Source: Methanolobus profundi
Lineage (GTDB): Archaea > Halobacteriota > Methanosarcinia > Methanosarcinales > Methanosarcinaceae
NCBI RefSeq assembly: GCF_900114835.1
Contig: NZ_FOUJ01000002.1
Span: 80,374-144,373 of the forward strand
Length of the DNA stretch: 64,000 bases
Reading direction: 5' to 3'
Made by a program: the position numbers and the translations under genes. The stretch's first letter is position 1. Each line of letters begins with the position of its first letter. Under the pieces are notes generated by a model. That model was not told where the DNA came from. It did no database searches and saw only the letters and a program-made list of their open reading frames with translations. Shown one piece after another: positions 25,889-35,316 of this stretch.

Positions 25889-27094
25889 ATGAAATATGTG
25901 GTACTTATCGGAGATGGCATGGCAGATGAGCCTCTTGAAGAGATAGGAGGTATGACGGTCCTCCAGAAAGCCAACACATCCAACATGGATTACATCACAA
26001 CTTACGGAAGGGCAGGACTTGCACAGACCGTTCCCGAAGGATTAGCTCCTGGAAGTGATGTAGCCAATATGTCCATTGTAGGTTATGACCCTAAGAAGTA
26101 CTACTCGGGAAGAGCTCCGCTTGAAGCTGCAAGCATGGGCGTGGAACTCGAAAAAGATGATGTTGCGTTCCGATGCAACCTGATAACCATCAAAGATGAC
26201 CTGATAACCGACTACAGTTCAGGCCATATAACCAATAATGAAGCAAAGGAGATCATTGAGACAGTAGATGCTGAACTCGGTGATGAAAGGTTCAGTTTCC
26301 ATCCGGGGATCAGTTACAGACATCTTATGGTCTCAAAGAATTCCCTCGGAGCAAATACAGAATGTGTTCCACCACATGATGTGATCGATGAGAACAGACA
26401 TGAGCATATGCCAAAAGGAGAGGACAGCGAGGTTATCTCCGAACTCATAGAAAGTTCAATGAAGATCCTCGCAGACCATCCGGTCAACAACAAGAGGATC
26501 GCAGAAGGAAAGAATCCCGGCAATTCCATCTGGCTCTGGGGACAGGGTTTTGCCCCTGCATTCACAGCATTTGGCGAACTTTACGGACTCCGTGGCGCTA
26601 TCATCTCAGCAGTGGACCTTGTGAAGGGAATAGGCATCTATGCAGGACTGGATGTAATAGAAGTACCAGGAGCAACAGGATACCTTGATACCAATTACAT
26701 CGGCAAGGCAGAATATGCCATGGAAGCACTCAAGGACCATGATTTTGTCTTTGTGCATGTTGAAGCACCTGATGAGGCAGGCCATATGGGCGATATGAAC
26801 GCCAAGATACAGGCTATCGAGGATTTCGATGAGAAGGTCGTTGGCACTGTTCTCAAAGCAGCAAAAGAGATGGATGATGACGTTACCATAATGGTACTTC
26901 CTGACCATCCGACACCTATTGCATTAAGGACACATACATCTGTGCCCATACCTGTAGCCATATACTGCACCTCAGAAGAGAATGCAGATGAGGCAGATGC
27001 CTTTAACGAGGAATCTGTGAAGAAAGGTGCTCTTGGAACAGTGTATGCAGCAGACCTTGTTGGAATGCTGATCAATAACAAGTGGACAATATAG
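25889..27094 (+). CDS. apgM: Cofactor-independent phosphoglycerate mutase
   Basis: Interconverts 3- and 2-phosphoglycerate in glycolysis/gluconeogenesis; a metal enzyme of the alkaline-phosphatase superfamily. The 401-residue archaeal form begins '[15 protein letters not shown]', with the metal/nucleophile block '[16 protein letters not shown]' and '[14 protein letters not shown]' and 'LPDHPTP' near the end. The frame is open upstream to 25694, but this overlaps the divergent gene and lacks homology. An ATAGGTG sequence is the likely RBS. Confidence 0.94.
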   Translation: MKYVVLIGDGMADEPLEEIGGMTVLQKANTSNMDYITTYGRAGLAQTVPEGLAPGSDVANMSIVGYDPKKYYSGRAPLEAASMGVELEKDDVAFRCNLITIKDDLITDYSSGHITNNEAKEIIETVDAELGDERFSFHPGISYRHLMVSKNSLGANTECVPPHDVIDENRHEHMPKGEDSEVISELIESSMKILADHPVNNKRIAEGKNPGNSIWLWGQGFAPAFTAFGELYGLRGAIISAVDLVKGIGIYAGLDVIEVPGATGYLDTNYIGKAEYAMEALKDHDFVFVHVEAPDEAGHMGDMNAKIQAIEDFDEKVVGTVLKAAKEMDDDVTIMVLPDHPTPIALRTHTSVPIPVAIYCTSEENADEADAFNEESVKKGALGTVYAADLVGMLINNKWTI

Positions 27095-27134
27095 GTCCAC
27101 TGATTCCTTTTTTTGAGCGCTGTTCAGACTCACC

Positions 27135-27144
27135 ATATATAAAT
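27135..27144 (+). promoter_or_regulatory. TATA box of hsp20
   Basis: ATATATAAAT lies 83 nt upstream of the hsp20 ATG, implying a leader of about 55-60 nt; a GGAGTGAGG ribosome-binding site follows. Confidence 0.55.
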
Positions 27145-27226
27145 AGAACAACGCACATAACTAATAATTAGTGGGAATATCCAATATTTGAGATAGTTCC
27201 AACTATATACCACAGGAGTGAGGTAA

Positions 27227-27688
27227 ATGAAGTTTGGATTAACACCATGGAGGCCATCTTCGGCTTCGAGATGGGACCCCTTTGATGAAATGAGGCACAT
27301 GCAGGAACGCCTCTACAATATGTTCGGGGATGAAAGTTCTCCATCAGAGATGATGGATATGGATACACTCTCCCCTCTTGTAGACATAGAGGAAAAGGAT
27401 GACAAGATAGTTGTCACTACAGACCTCCCTGGAGTCAGCAAGGATGATATCAACATAGATATCAAGAACGACAGGGTATGGATCAGTGCAAACACACATA
27501 AAGAATCCAAAGAAGAGCAGGAAGGATACCTTATGCGTGAACGTACCTACAGCAGATTTGCACGTGCATTCAATCTGCCATCATCGGTCGATGAGGATGC
27601 AGCAAGTGCAAAACTTGAAGATGGTGTACTGACCATAACAATTCCAAAAGCAGAGATCGAAGAAAAGCACAGGATAATGATCGAGTAG
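27227..27688 (+). CDS. hsp20: Small heat-shock protein, Hsp20/alpha-crystallin family
   Basis: A 153-residue ATP-independent chaperone. The alpha-crystallin domain spans about 45-150 with 'PLVDIEEKDDKIVVTTDLPGVSKDDINI' (here quoted in part), 'ERTYSRFARAFNLPSSVD' and 'AKLEDGVLTITIPKAE'. The final 'HRIMIE' is the oligomerising Ile-x-Ile-like tail. It is monocistronic with a TATA box and a hairpin terminator. Confidence 0.94.
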   Translation: MKFGLTPWRPSSASRWDPFDEMRHMQERLYNMFGDESSPSEMMDMDTLSPLVDIEEKDDKIVVTTDLPGVSKDDINIDIKNDRVWISANTHKESKEEQEGYLMRERTYSRFARAFNLPSSVDEDAASAKLEDGVLTITIPKAEIEEKHRIMIE

Positions 27689-27703
27689 AACCTGTTTTCA
27701 ATT

Positions 27704-27735
27704 AACGTCCAAAAGGACGTTACTATCTTTTTATT
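27704..27735 (+). terminator. hsp20 terminator
   Basis: AACGTCC and GGACGTT pair perfectly around AAAA, followed by a short T-rich tract including TTTTT. Confidence 0.65.
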
Positions 27736-28112
27736 ACCCGTCATTGCTATTTGCGGCATCAGTTAGAGATATCATCATCCTTTGCTCAGTCGGGGTAACT
27801 GTCATCATCGCCGCAGGAAATACTATGCAAATATAGTATATTATTCTTCTTCACAGGAACCATACAATACAAGCTTGCTAACCACATACATGCACTTTAC
27901 AAAAAACAGGAGGGGAGGCAAACTTTAGGCATACTCAATTATGGTTTCAATGTTATTACTGATCGGTTGGTTAAAGTATAAACTGCTGAAACTTTATATT
28001 TGCCTCGAACACCCGCTCCCTTATATATAATGTTGGATTTCACCATACTTAAGATCAACTCTTTGATCCAGCCAATATCAAGATAATAACACATATCCTC
28101 GGAGGGTCCTGA
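27736..28112. other. Intergenic region upstream of cofE
   Basis: No ORF was recognised. GAGGCAAA (27915-27922) and TTTGCCTC (27999-28006) form an 8-bp inverted repeat enclosing a smaller ACTTT/AAAGT pairing. A TATA box TTATATATAA sits at 28021-28030. An unannotated RNA is possible but not shown. Confidence 0.45.
28021..28030 (+). promoter_or_regulatory. TATA box of cofE
   Basis: TTATATATAA lies 83 nt before the TTG start of cofE; a GGAGGG ribosome-binding site is at 28101-28106. Confidence 0.55.
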
Positions 28113-28871
28113 TTGAAAATGAATGCATTCACTGTTGAGAACATCCCCATGATAAAAGAAGGGGATGATATCGCATCGTTCATCTGTGAAAGAACAGACA
28201 TAGAGAATAATGATATCGTAGTCATTGCCTCCACAATAGTCTCAAAAGCAGAAGGAAGGATGTTCAGACTTGAAGATTTGGTAGCAACAGAAGATGCAAA
28301 ACGGATAGCAGATAAACTTCGACTTGATCCCAGATTCGTACAGGCAGTTCTTGACCGCAGCCACGAAGTACTTGTAGAGTTCCCGATCCTCCTGGTTGAA
28401 ACTGACAACGGACATGTCTGTATCAAAGCGGGAATAGATGACTCAAATGTGGATGAAGGCTATCTTGCAGACCTCCCTACTGACCCGGACAAAAGTGCAG
28501 GGGACATAGGAGAGAGAATTGAAGAGATCACCGGCAAGAATATCAGTGTGATAGTCACCGACACCAACGGCAGAGCATTCAAGATCGGACAGACCGGTAT
28601 TGCTGTGGGCGTATACCAGATCCACCCCATCAGGAACTGGAAAGGAGAGAAAGACCTTTTCGGTAACATACTGGAGGTCACAGAGGAAGCCATAGCTGAC
28701 GAGATAGCAGGAGCTGCAAACCTCCTTATGGGTGAAGGGGACGGTGGATACCCTGTTGTTATTGTAAGAGGACTTGAACTAAGGTCGCAAGAAGGTTCAA
28801 TAAAAGAGATGTACCGCAGTGAGCGGGAAGATATAATAAAAAAAGGACTTCGCTCTTTAAGCAAAGTCTGA
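28113..28871 (+). CDS. cofE: Coenzyme F420-0:L-glutamate ligase
   Basis: Adds the gamma-linked glutamates to F420-0 with GTP, giving the methanogen hydride carrier F420. The 252-residue protein has '[14 protein letters not shown]', '[28 protein letters not shown]' (part of the active-site region) and '[22 protein letters not shown]'. The start is TTG at 28113, supported by GGAGGG seven bases upstream and by the family N-terminus; an ATG two codons later is possible. It converges on, and overlaps by a few bases, the dCMP deaminase gene. Confidence 0.94.
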   Translation: MKMNAFTVENIPMIKEGDDIASFICERTDIENNDIVVIASTIVSKAEGRMFRLEDLVATEDAKRIADKLRLDPRFVQAVLDRSHEVLVEFPILLVETDNGHVCIKAGIDDSNVDEGYLADLPTDPDKSAGDIGERIEEITGKNISVIVTDTNGRAFKIGQTGIAVGVYQIHPIRNWKGEKDLFGNILEVTEEAIADEIAGAANLLMGEGDGGYPVVIVRGLELRSQEGSIKEMYRSEREDIIKKGLRSLSKV

Positions 28872-29318
28872 TATCTCGAGATTTACTACCTCAACACCTG
28901 ATTCCGAGAAGAAATCCAGTGCATCAGTATCAGGATAAGGTTGAATATAAACAACCCTTTTGATATTGGAATTGATTATCATCTTGGCACACAGGATGCA
29001 TGGCTGGTGGGTACAGTAAACTGTCGCGCCATCCGTGCTCACACCATGAAGTGCAGCCTGGATTATAGCATTTTGTTCTGCATGGACCGCACGGCATTTC
29101 TCGTGGTGGGTCCCTGAAGCGATATTATTCTGCTGTCTGATACAACCTATATCGAGACAATGTTCCATGTGTCTCGGTGCACCATTATAACCGGTGGAAA
29201 GTATACGTTTATCCCTGGCGATCACGGCGCCTACTTTATTTCTAAGACATGTGGAGCGCTTGGCCACAACTGTAGCGATCTCAAGCAAATATTCATCTAT
29301 ACTTGGCCTGTCAGTCAT
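28857..29318 (-). CDS. dCMP deaminase family protein
   Basis: A 153-residue zinc-dependent deaminase. The catalytic motif 'HAEQNAII' (His, Glu) and the zinc-binding 'PCILCAKM' are clear. The long insert between them and the N-terminal '[24 protein letters not shown]' fit deoxycytidylate deaminase (ComEB-like), which supplies dUMP for thymidylate. Its 3' end overlaps cofE on the other strand. The upstream TATA lies about 22 nt from the ATG, so the transcript is probably leaderless. Confidence 0.9.
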   Translation of the reverse strand: MTDRPSIDEYLLEIATVVAKRSTCLRNKVGAVIARDKRILSTGYNGAPRHMEHCLDIGCIRQQNNIASGTHHEKCRAVHAEQNAIIQAALHGVSTDGATVYCTHQPCILCAKMIINSNIKRVVYIQPYPDTDALDFFSESGVEVVNLEISDFA

Positions 29319-29340
29319 TGCTTAAGAGAAGCAGTAAGTG

Positions 29341-29351
29341 GTATATATAAG
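29341..29351. promoter_or_regulatory. Near-symmetric TATA element between deaminase and secF
   Basis: GTATATATAAG reads as a TATA box on both strands. On the minus strand it is placed for a leaderless deaminase transcript; on the plus strand it could serve secF, 79 nt downstream. Confidence 0.45.
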
Positions 29352-29429
29352 TTATAGTGTAAGAGTGTATTCATCAATTCAATAATTTGTAGCCGGAATT
29401 GAGAACTTATTATTCTGGAGTATAGAAGC

Positions 29430-30332
29430 ATGGAAGTCGGTTTGACTGAACGTTTAGATTCTTTTGTTAGAAAACATAACGATCGTCAGCTTGCAGCTGT
29501 CCCTATTGCAATATTTGTGATATCCCTGTTGATACTTGCATTTGTCTTTGCAACTAGCGGTGCACCTGTAAAGCTTGGAATGGAATTCAAAGGCGGGACA
29601 ATGGTCTCTGTGGCAACTGAAGAAAGTGTGTCATTCATTGAGCAGAAGTATACAGATTACCCGATAACAGACGTCAGACAGGCCGGATCAAGAGTTATTA
29701 TACAGTTCGGACCTATGAACGATGAACTGCAACAGGAACTGGTAACTGATGTGATAGATTCCTACGAGAGCGTAGAGATAAGCCAGATAGGACCCGTATA
29801 CGGAGAAAGCCTTCAGAAACAGGCTGTCAAAGCAGTTATCATATCATTCATTGGAATGGCAATAGTGGTCTTTTTGATATTCAAGACATTCGTGCCATCA
29901 CTTGCAGTAGTAGTATCAGCATTATCGGACATTGTTATCGCAGCCGCATTCATGAACATCGTTGGTATCGAACTGTCCCTGGGAACCGTAGCAGCACTTT
30001 TGATGCTCATTGGTTATTCCGTTGACAGCGATATATTGCTCACTACAAGAGTGCTCAAAAGACGTGGAAGCCCTCAGGAGAATATTACCAATGCGATGCA
30101 TACAGGAGTGACAATGACCACAACGACCCTTGCGGCACTTGTGGTGATGTACCTGGTATCTACATACGCATATTTACTTAGCTCATCTCTTTCACAGATC
30201 ACCCTTCTATCGAACATATCCATTGTCCTTATCTTTGGACTGGTAGCGGATATGATGAACACCTGGATGCTTAACACATCCATACTCAGATGGCATGTTA
30301 CAAGCGTCGGTACAAGGAGGCGCAAAGCATGA
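29430..30332 (+). CDS. secF: Protein-export membrane protein SecF
   Basis: A 300-residue RND-type membrane protein that works with SecD to drive protein export with the ion gradient. It has six membrane helices and family motifs 'MEFKGGTMV' near 52, 'SDIVIAAAFM' and 'GYSVDSDILLTTRVLK' near 190. In archaea secF precedes secD, as here, and the two genes overlap by ATGA. Confidence 0.95.
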   Translation: MEVGLTERLDSFVRKHNDRQLAAVPIAIFVISLLILAFVFATSGAPVKLGMEFKGGTMVSVATEESVSFIEQKYTDYPITDVRQAGSRVIIQFGPMNDELQQELVTDVIDSYESVEISQIGPVYGESLQKQAVKAVIISFIGMAIVVFLIFKTFVPSLAVVVSALSDIVIAAAFMNIVGIELSLGTVAALLMLIGYSVDSDILLTTRVLKRRGSPQENITNAMHTGVTMTTTTLAALVVMYLVSTYAYLLSSSLSQITLLSNISIVLIFGLVADMMNTWMLNTSILRWHVTSVGTRRRKA

Positions 30333-32017
30333 GAGATGATGAGAAACAGAGTATTTTCAAGGACATAAGAGTGATAGTCTTCATCCTTGCGATCCTTGGC
30401 TCTATTATATTCATACACCCGGGGTATTCTTCTGAAGAAGGATTCACCACGAATCTCAACTATGGACTTGACCTTGAAGGAGGATCATGGCTCCAGTTGA
30501 AACTGCAGGGCGCAGTTGCCCAGCTTGATGCGGAAAGTGGCCTTCTGGTAAAGGAGATCGTCAATATCAATCTTGCACAGGATGTTGAGATAGCATCTGT
30601 TGATGAGACCGACGATGACATTGCTGTGACCTTCACATCAGAACAGATACTTACAAATAATCAGATGGACCAGCTTGGCCTTGGCCAGACGACCATCTCA
30701 CGAAGCAATAACGTCACAACAGTGATACTACACTCCTCTAAGGAGACTCTTATAAGTACATATATCGGTGACTCACTTAAAGCCGAGGTACTGCCTACAC
30801 TCATATCAGACGGAGTGGAATACGAGATTAGAACTGCCATTACAGAAGAAGAACTTGAAGAGCTTATGGCAAAGGTCGGCGGATCAATAGTCACTGATCT
30901 CAATGGTAATGCGATCTACAAGGAAGGGGTCACCACTGAGACAAGGGATATGACAAAAGATATCCTCAGTGACAAGCTCAATTCCCTCGGCCTTAAGGAC
31001 ATACCCGTGAAAACAGTAGGTGATGATTACATACTCATTGACTTTGCAGGCATAGACCTTGCAACGGCCAAGAACATCGCTGAGAAGCCAGGTAAGTTCG
31101 AGATAAGGATCATAACACAGGGTAACGAGTCAGAACATGTCCTCTACGGTGATGAGATCGAATCTGTCAGCATTGTAGGATATCAGGAAGATGGCGGACA
31201 ATGGTACGTACCTTTTACACTTACAGACGAAGGAGCCCTTGCACTTCAGAGAGTTGCTATCGAGACAGGTGCAACACAGGACCCAATGTCACATAACCTT
31301 GTGATGTATCTTGATGAGAATGAGGTATACAGTGCACCTCTTAGTTACTCTGCAGCTGAAAGGCTTGCAACTACACCCATATACTCATGGCAGGCATCCA
31401 CCGGCCCTGACGATGATAGCAAAGCACAGGCTGAAGAACTACAGATCCACTTGCGTGCAGGTGCATTACCTGTAAATGTAGAACTTATGGGATCAGGACA
31501 TGTTGATGCTACCCTTGGACAGCAGTTCAAGACACAGGCAGTTATCGCAGGTCTTCTTGCGCTGCTTGCTGTTGCCTTTGTGATATTCAGTAAATACCAC
31601 AAACCAGCGATCCTCATACCAATGGTAGGAACCTCTATCAGTGAAGTAATAATGATACTGGGTTTCGCAGCCGCGATCGGATGGCAACTTGACCTTGCAA
31701 GTATTGCAGGTATCATCGCTGCCATAGGAACAGGTATCGATCACCTTGTGATCATTACAGATGAGGTACTATACGAAGGAAAGCTGCCTCCAAGAAAGGT
31801 ATATCTTTCAAGGATAACAAAAGCATTCGGTATAATATTTGCAGCATCAGCAACAACTATAATCGCAATGTCACCACTGGTGGTCATGGGATTCGGAGCC
31901 CTTAAGGGATTCGCAATAACAACCATCGTAGGTGTGCTTATAGGAATACTGATCGCAAGACCAGTGTACGGAAAAGTGATCCATGAAGTACTTGCAGCAG
32001 AAGCTGCAGAAGAATAA
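30329..32017 (+). CDS. secD: Protein-export membrane protein SecD
   Basis: A 562-residue partner of SecF. After a first helix it has 'NYGLDLEGGSWLQLKL', a long extracytoplasmic region (about 50-380) with the P1-like domains, then five helices with 'GTSISEVIMILGF' and 'AAIGTGIDHLVIITDEV'. The start is the ATG inside the secF stop; an upstream Met at 30290 is inside secF and does not match the family. A TTG-start RFC gene follows after 17 nt. Confidence 0.95.
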   Translation: MRDDEKQSIFKDIRVIVFILAILGSIIFIHPGYSSEEGFTTNLNYGLDLEGGSWLQLKLQGAVAQLDAESGLLVKEIVNINLAQDVEIASVDETDDDIAVTFTSEQILTNNQMDQLGLGQTTISRSNNVTTVILHSSKETLISTYIGDSLKAEVLPTLISDGVEYEIRTAITEEELEELMAKVGGSIVTDLNGNAIYKEGVTTETRDMTKDILSDKLNSLGLKDIPVKTVGDDYILIDFAGIDLATAKNIAEKPGKFEIRIITQGNESEHVLYGDEIESVSIVGYQEDGGQWYVPFTLTDEGALALQRVAIETGATQDPMSHNLVMYLDENEVYSAPLSYSAAERLATTPIYSWQASTGPDDDSKAQAEELQIHLRAGALPVNVELMGSGHVDATLGQQFKTQAVIAGLLALLAVAFVIFSKYHKPAILIPMVGTSISEVIMILGFAAAIGWQLDLASIAGIIAAIGTGIDHLVIITDEVLYEGKLPPRKVYLSRITKAFGIIFAASATTIIAMSPLVVMGFGALKGFAITTIVGVLIGILIARPVYGKVIHEVLAAEAAEE

Positions 32018-32034
32018 GAGAAGGAAGTGATAGA

Positions 32035-33063
32035 TTGAAGGACCTGTGGACTGTAAAATACCGCCCGAACACATTTGATGAGATCATTGGCAATGAGCAA
32101 TCACTGGACATGATCATCAGACTGGCAAGGTCCAACAACCTTCCACACCTTGTCTTCCACGGACCGGAGAACTCAGGCAAGTCAAGCACAGCCTTTGCAC
32201 TTGCCTTTGATCTATATGGAGATGACTATGAGCGCAACCTTGCATACTTCAATGCATCGGATTTCTTCGAACAGGGAAAGAGCTACCTTGTACGTGACAA
32301 GAGATTCCTGCGCATACTTGGGACCGATGACCCTAAGAAGATATCAAGCAGTGTGATCAACGTCTTCAAGGAAGTTATCAATGAATATGCGAGCATGGCA
32401 CCAATGGATGCTGATTTCAAGATCATATTCATAGATAATGCCGAATCTCTGAATTCAGATTCACAGCATGCACTCAGGAGGATAATGGAAAAATACACGA
32501 CAACATGTCGTTTCATACTTTCCACCACCCAACCTTCAAAACTGATAACACCCCTGAGGTCCAGAGGTTTACAGCTTTTCTTTACCCATGTCTCAGATGC
32601 AAAGCTCGCAGAGTTCATTGCCAAGGTGATAGAGAATGAAGGGCTCACTGTAACATCTGATGGCATAGATGCACTTGTCTACCATGCAAGAGGTAACATT
32701 GCAAGAGCACTCAATACCCTTCAGATCGCATCGATACAGCCAGGAAGCGATAATATCGGCCCACAGCAGATATATGATGCCACACTGGGAGAAAGCTCAG
32801 AGAATGTGGCAATGCTCTTCGACTCTATCACGTCGAAGAATGTACTTGAGGCCAGAAAATACATTGATGCCCTGATCCTTGAAGAAGGATTGTCAGGACA
32901 GGAGATACTTCTGCAGTTGCATAAGACCGTAATCGCATCAAATGAGCCTGATGATCTGATCGCCAGGTGGGTCACAAAGATAGCTGATACAGACCTTTAC
33001 CTGACAGAAAGTGCAAATGACAGAATACAACTTGAAGCCCTTGTTGCAGGATTCTGCCAGTAA
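32035..33063 (+). CDS. Replication factor C small-subunit paralogue with degenerate ATPase
   Basis: A 342-residue clamp-loader-type AAA+ protein. It begins 'WTVKYRPNTFDEIIGNEQ' like RfcS, and Walker A is 'GPENSGKSS' at 43-51. Walker B reads 'IFIDNAES' (131-138) instead of an acidic DEAD-type box, and the arginine-finger motif is Ser-Arg-Gly (176-178) instead of Ser-Arg-Cys. This fits the second small subunit of the three-subunit RFC of Methanosarcinales. The start is TTG, with GGAAGTGA as RBS. It is in the secFD transcription unit. Confidence 0.85.
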   Translation: MKDLWTVKYRPNTFDEIIGNEQSLDMIIRLARSNNLPHLVFHGPENSGKSSTAFALAFDLYGDDYERNLAYFNASDFFEQGKSYLVRDKRFLRILGTDDPKKISSSVINVFKEVINEYASMAPMDADFKIIFIDNAESLNSDSQHALRRIMEKYTTTCRFILSTTQPSKLITPLRSRGLQLFFTHVSDAKLAEFIAKVIENEGLTVTSDGIDALVYHARGNIARALNTLQIASIQPGSDNIGPQQIYDATLGESSENVAMLFDSITSKNVLEARKYIDALILEEGLSGQEILLQLHKTVIASNEPDDLIARWVTKIADTDLYLTESANDRIQLEALVAGFCQ

Positions 33064-33120
33064 GGCATATCCTGTTGCATATTTTATTTTTGATCCATAT
33101 TTACATTATACTGATCTTTC

Positions 33121-34770
33121 ATGAACGATAATAACACAACTGACTTCCAGATAGCATGCCGGGAAATAATGGACATGGTACTGGAAGGCAAAATAACAGA
33201 TGAGAAGCAATTGAATGTGGCAAAGAAGAAAGTTGCCAAGAACTTTCGGCTTTCTACCCTTCCAAAGAATGCTGACATCATAATATCAGGCAATGATCAG
33301 GAACAGGAAAAGGTCAGAGCCATACTTCAGCGTAAACCAGTACGCACCATATCCGGAGTTGCAGTGATAGCTGCAATGACATCACCTGCACCATGCCCCC
33401 ATGGCATATGTGTCCCATGTCCAGGTGGACCGGATTCAGAGTTCCACTCCCCACAGAGCTACATGGGAAGGGAACCTTCCACCATGCGGGCCATACAGTT
33501 CGAATATGACCCTTACAGAATAGTTACGAACCGCCTTACCCAGTTGAAGCAGATAGGACACGAAGTGAAGAAGGCAGAGCTCATAATCATGGGAGGAACA
33601 TTCTCTGCAAGGTCCATTGACTACCAGGAATGGTACACTAAACGCTGTCTTGAAGCCATGAACGATTTCTATGGCGATTCATGGAGACAAAAAGCAAACC
33701 CCATAGGAAAGACCATCCCATACTATACTATCGAGGACGTGCAGAAAGCAAATGAGACCTCAGAGGTCAGAAATACCGGCATCACCTTTGAGACACGTCC
33801 TGACTGGACAAAGAAGGCACATATAGACAAGATGCTTGAGCTTGGAGCCACCAAGGTAGAGATAGGGGTTCAGAGCACCTACGACTTCGTTCTTGAGAGA
33901 ATGAGACGTGGACACAGCGTTGCCGACAGTGTTGAAGCGAACCGGATCCTCAGGGATAGTGCACTGAAAGTTGGGTTCCACATGATGCCAGGTCTTCCCG
34001 GAGCCGATGTAGAGACAGATATCAGGAACTTCAAGAGACTTTTTGAGGATCCCAGGTTCAGACCTGATTACCTGAAGATATATCCTACCCTTGTAACAGA
34101 AGGGACCGAACTTCACAAGATGTGGGAACAGGGCAAATACGAAGCTATGACAGATGATGAAGCAACTTTGCTTCTTTCAGAGATCAAGTCATTCATTCCA
34201 AAATGGGTCAGGTTACAGCGTATACAAAGAGATATACCATCACCACAGATACTCGCAGGAGTTCGTAAAAGCAATATCAGACAACTTGCACATGACCATC
34301 TGGAACAACATGGTGGCAGGTGTCGTTGTATAAGGTGCCGCGAAGTAGGGCACAATATATTAAAAGGGAATGAACCAGATATTGAGAATATAGAACTTAC
34401 AACTGAAACGTATGAATGCTGTGGAGGAAAGGAGCATTTCATCGCTTTTGAAGATGTAGAAAAAGACATACTGATAGGATTCCTCAGGCTCCGGTTCCCT
34501 AATGAACCGCATAGAGAAGAGCTTCAGAATACTGCCCTTGTAAGAGAGCTCCATATATTCGGATCCACCGTAGCTGTTGGAAAGAGTGCAGGAAAAGATG
34601 ACTGGCAACATAAGGGATATGGCAGAGAACTTATATCCCATGCTGAAGAGTTATCTCTGGGTTCTGGATACGGGAAAGTTGCTATAATAAGCGGAATTGG
34701 TGTACGCCAATATTACCGGAAGTCAGGTTATGAGCTTGAAAAGGCCTACATGACAAAGATCTTGTCATGA
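33121..34770 (+). CDS. elp3: tRNA uridine-34 acetyltransferase Elp3
   Basis: Radical-SAM/GNAT enzyme that makes the cm5U-type modification at tRNA wobble uridine. The 549-residue protein has Cys92, Cys97 and Cys100 ('CPHGICVPC') for the [4Fe-4S] cluster. The 'PGLPGADVETD' region and a zinc-site-like 'GRCRCIRCREVG' follow. The C-terminal GNAT domain (about 430-549) has 'WQHKGYGRELISHAEEL' and 'GVRQYYRKSGYEL'. In archaea Elp3 acts without the other Elongator subunits. Confidence 0.95.
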   Translation: MNDNNTTDFQIACREIMDMVLEGKITDEKQLNVAKKKVAKNFRLSTLPKNADIIISGNDQEQEKVRAILQRKPVRTISGVAVIAAMTSPAPCPHGICVPCPGGPDSEFHSPQSYMGREPSTMRAIQFEYDPYRIVTNRLTQLKQIGHEVKKAELIIMGGTFSARSIDYQEWYTKRCLEAMNDFYGDSWRQKANPIGKTIPYYTIEDVQKANETSEVRNTGITFETRPDWTKKAHIDKMLELGATKVEIGVQSTYDFVLERMRRGHSVADSVEANRILRDSALKVGFHMMPGLPGADVETDIRNFKRLFEDPRFRPDYLKIYPTLVTEGTELHKMWEQGKYEAMTDDEATLLLSEIKSFIPKWVRLQRIQRDIPSPQILAGVRKSNIRQLAHDHLEQHGGRCRCIRCREVGHNILKGNEPDIENIELTTETYECCGGKEHFIAFEDVEKDILIGFLRLRFPNEPHREELQNTALVRELHIFGSTVAVGKSAGKDDWQHKGYGRELISHAEELSLGSGYGKVAIISGIGVRQYYRKSGYELEKAYMTKILS

Positions 34771-34853
34771 GACTGGTCTAGAAAGTTTTATAAGTCATGG
34801 TGGCGGAAGGTAATAATAAATACAATATATAATTAGAAAGATCACCGATTACA

Positions 34854-35237
34854 ATGATCGAGACAGGAGACAGGATAGTGGACTCAGAGCTGCTTGAACA
34901 AATAGTCAACAACTTAAAAGAGATCAATTCCAAACTTGACAGGCTTGTCGTCCAGGTAGAGGCCAGAGATGAGCAGGTAAGTGAAAAGGACAGGATGGTG
35001 GCAGATTCCCTAGACGTGATCACATTATTATCACTCCCAGATCACCTGAGGACCACAGCAACAACACTGTTCGAAATAGGACCGGCTACTGCCGATGAGA
35101 TAGCCAGTGTTACGAACAAGGAACGAGCTGTGGAAAGCAACTACCTGAACCAACTCGTAAGGATGAATCACGTAAGGAAATACAGAGAAGGAAGGAAGGT
35201 ATACTTCCGCATTAATGAGAGCTTAAAGAAAAAATAA
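34854..35237 (+). CDS. HTH transcriptional regulator with N-terminal coiled coil
   Basis: A 127-residue protein. Residues 1-55 form a helical coiled coil ('LLEQIVNNLKEINSKLDRLVVQ'). The C-terminal 60 residues form a winged helix-turn-helix: 'TATTLFEIGPATADEIASVT', 'SNYLNQLVRMNHVRKYREGR' and 'KVYFRINESL'. It resembles ArsR/MarR-like archaeal regulators. No ligand cysteines are present. The targets are unknown; the MinD-like gene 79 nt downstream is the nearest candidate. TATA-like ATATATAATT lies about 25-30 nt upstream. Confidence 0.8.
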   Translation: MIETGDRIVDSELLEQIVNNLKEINSKLDRLVVQVEARDEQVSEKDRMVADSLDVITLLSLPDHLRTTATTLFEIGPATADEIASVTNKERAVESNYLNQLVRMNHVRKYREGRKVYFRINESLKKK

Positions 35238-35316
35238 AATAGCACACTATAAATGCTTCTTCTGTATATAGTGATCATTTGAGAATACGCAATAAAAAAT
35301 AACCGATGATAGAACT

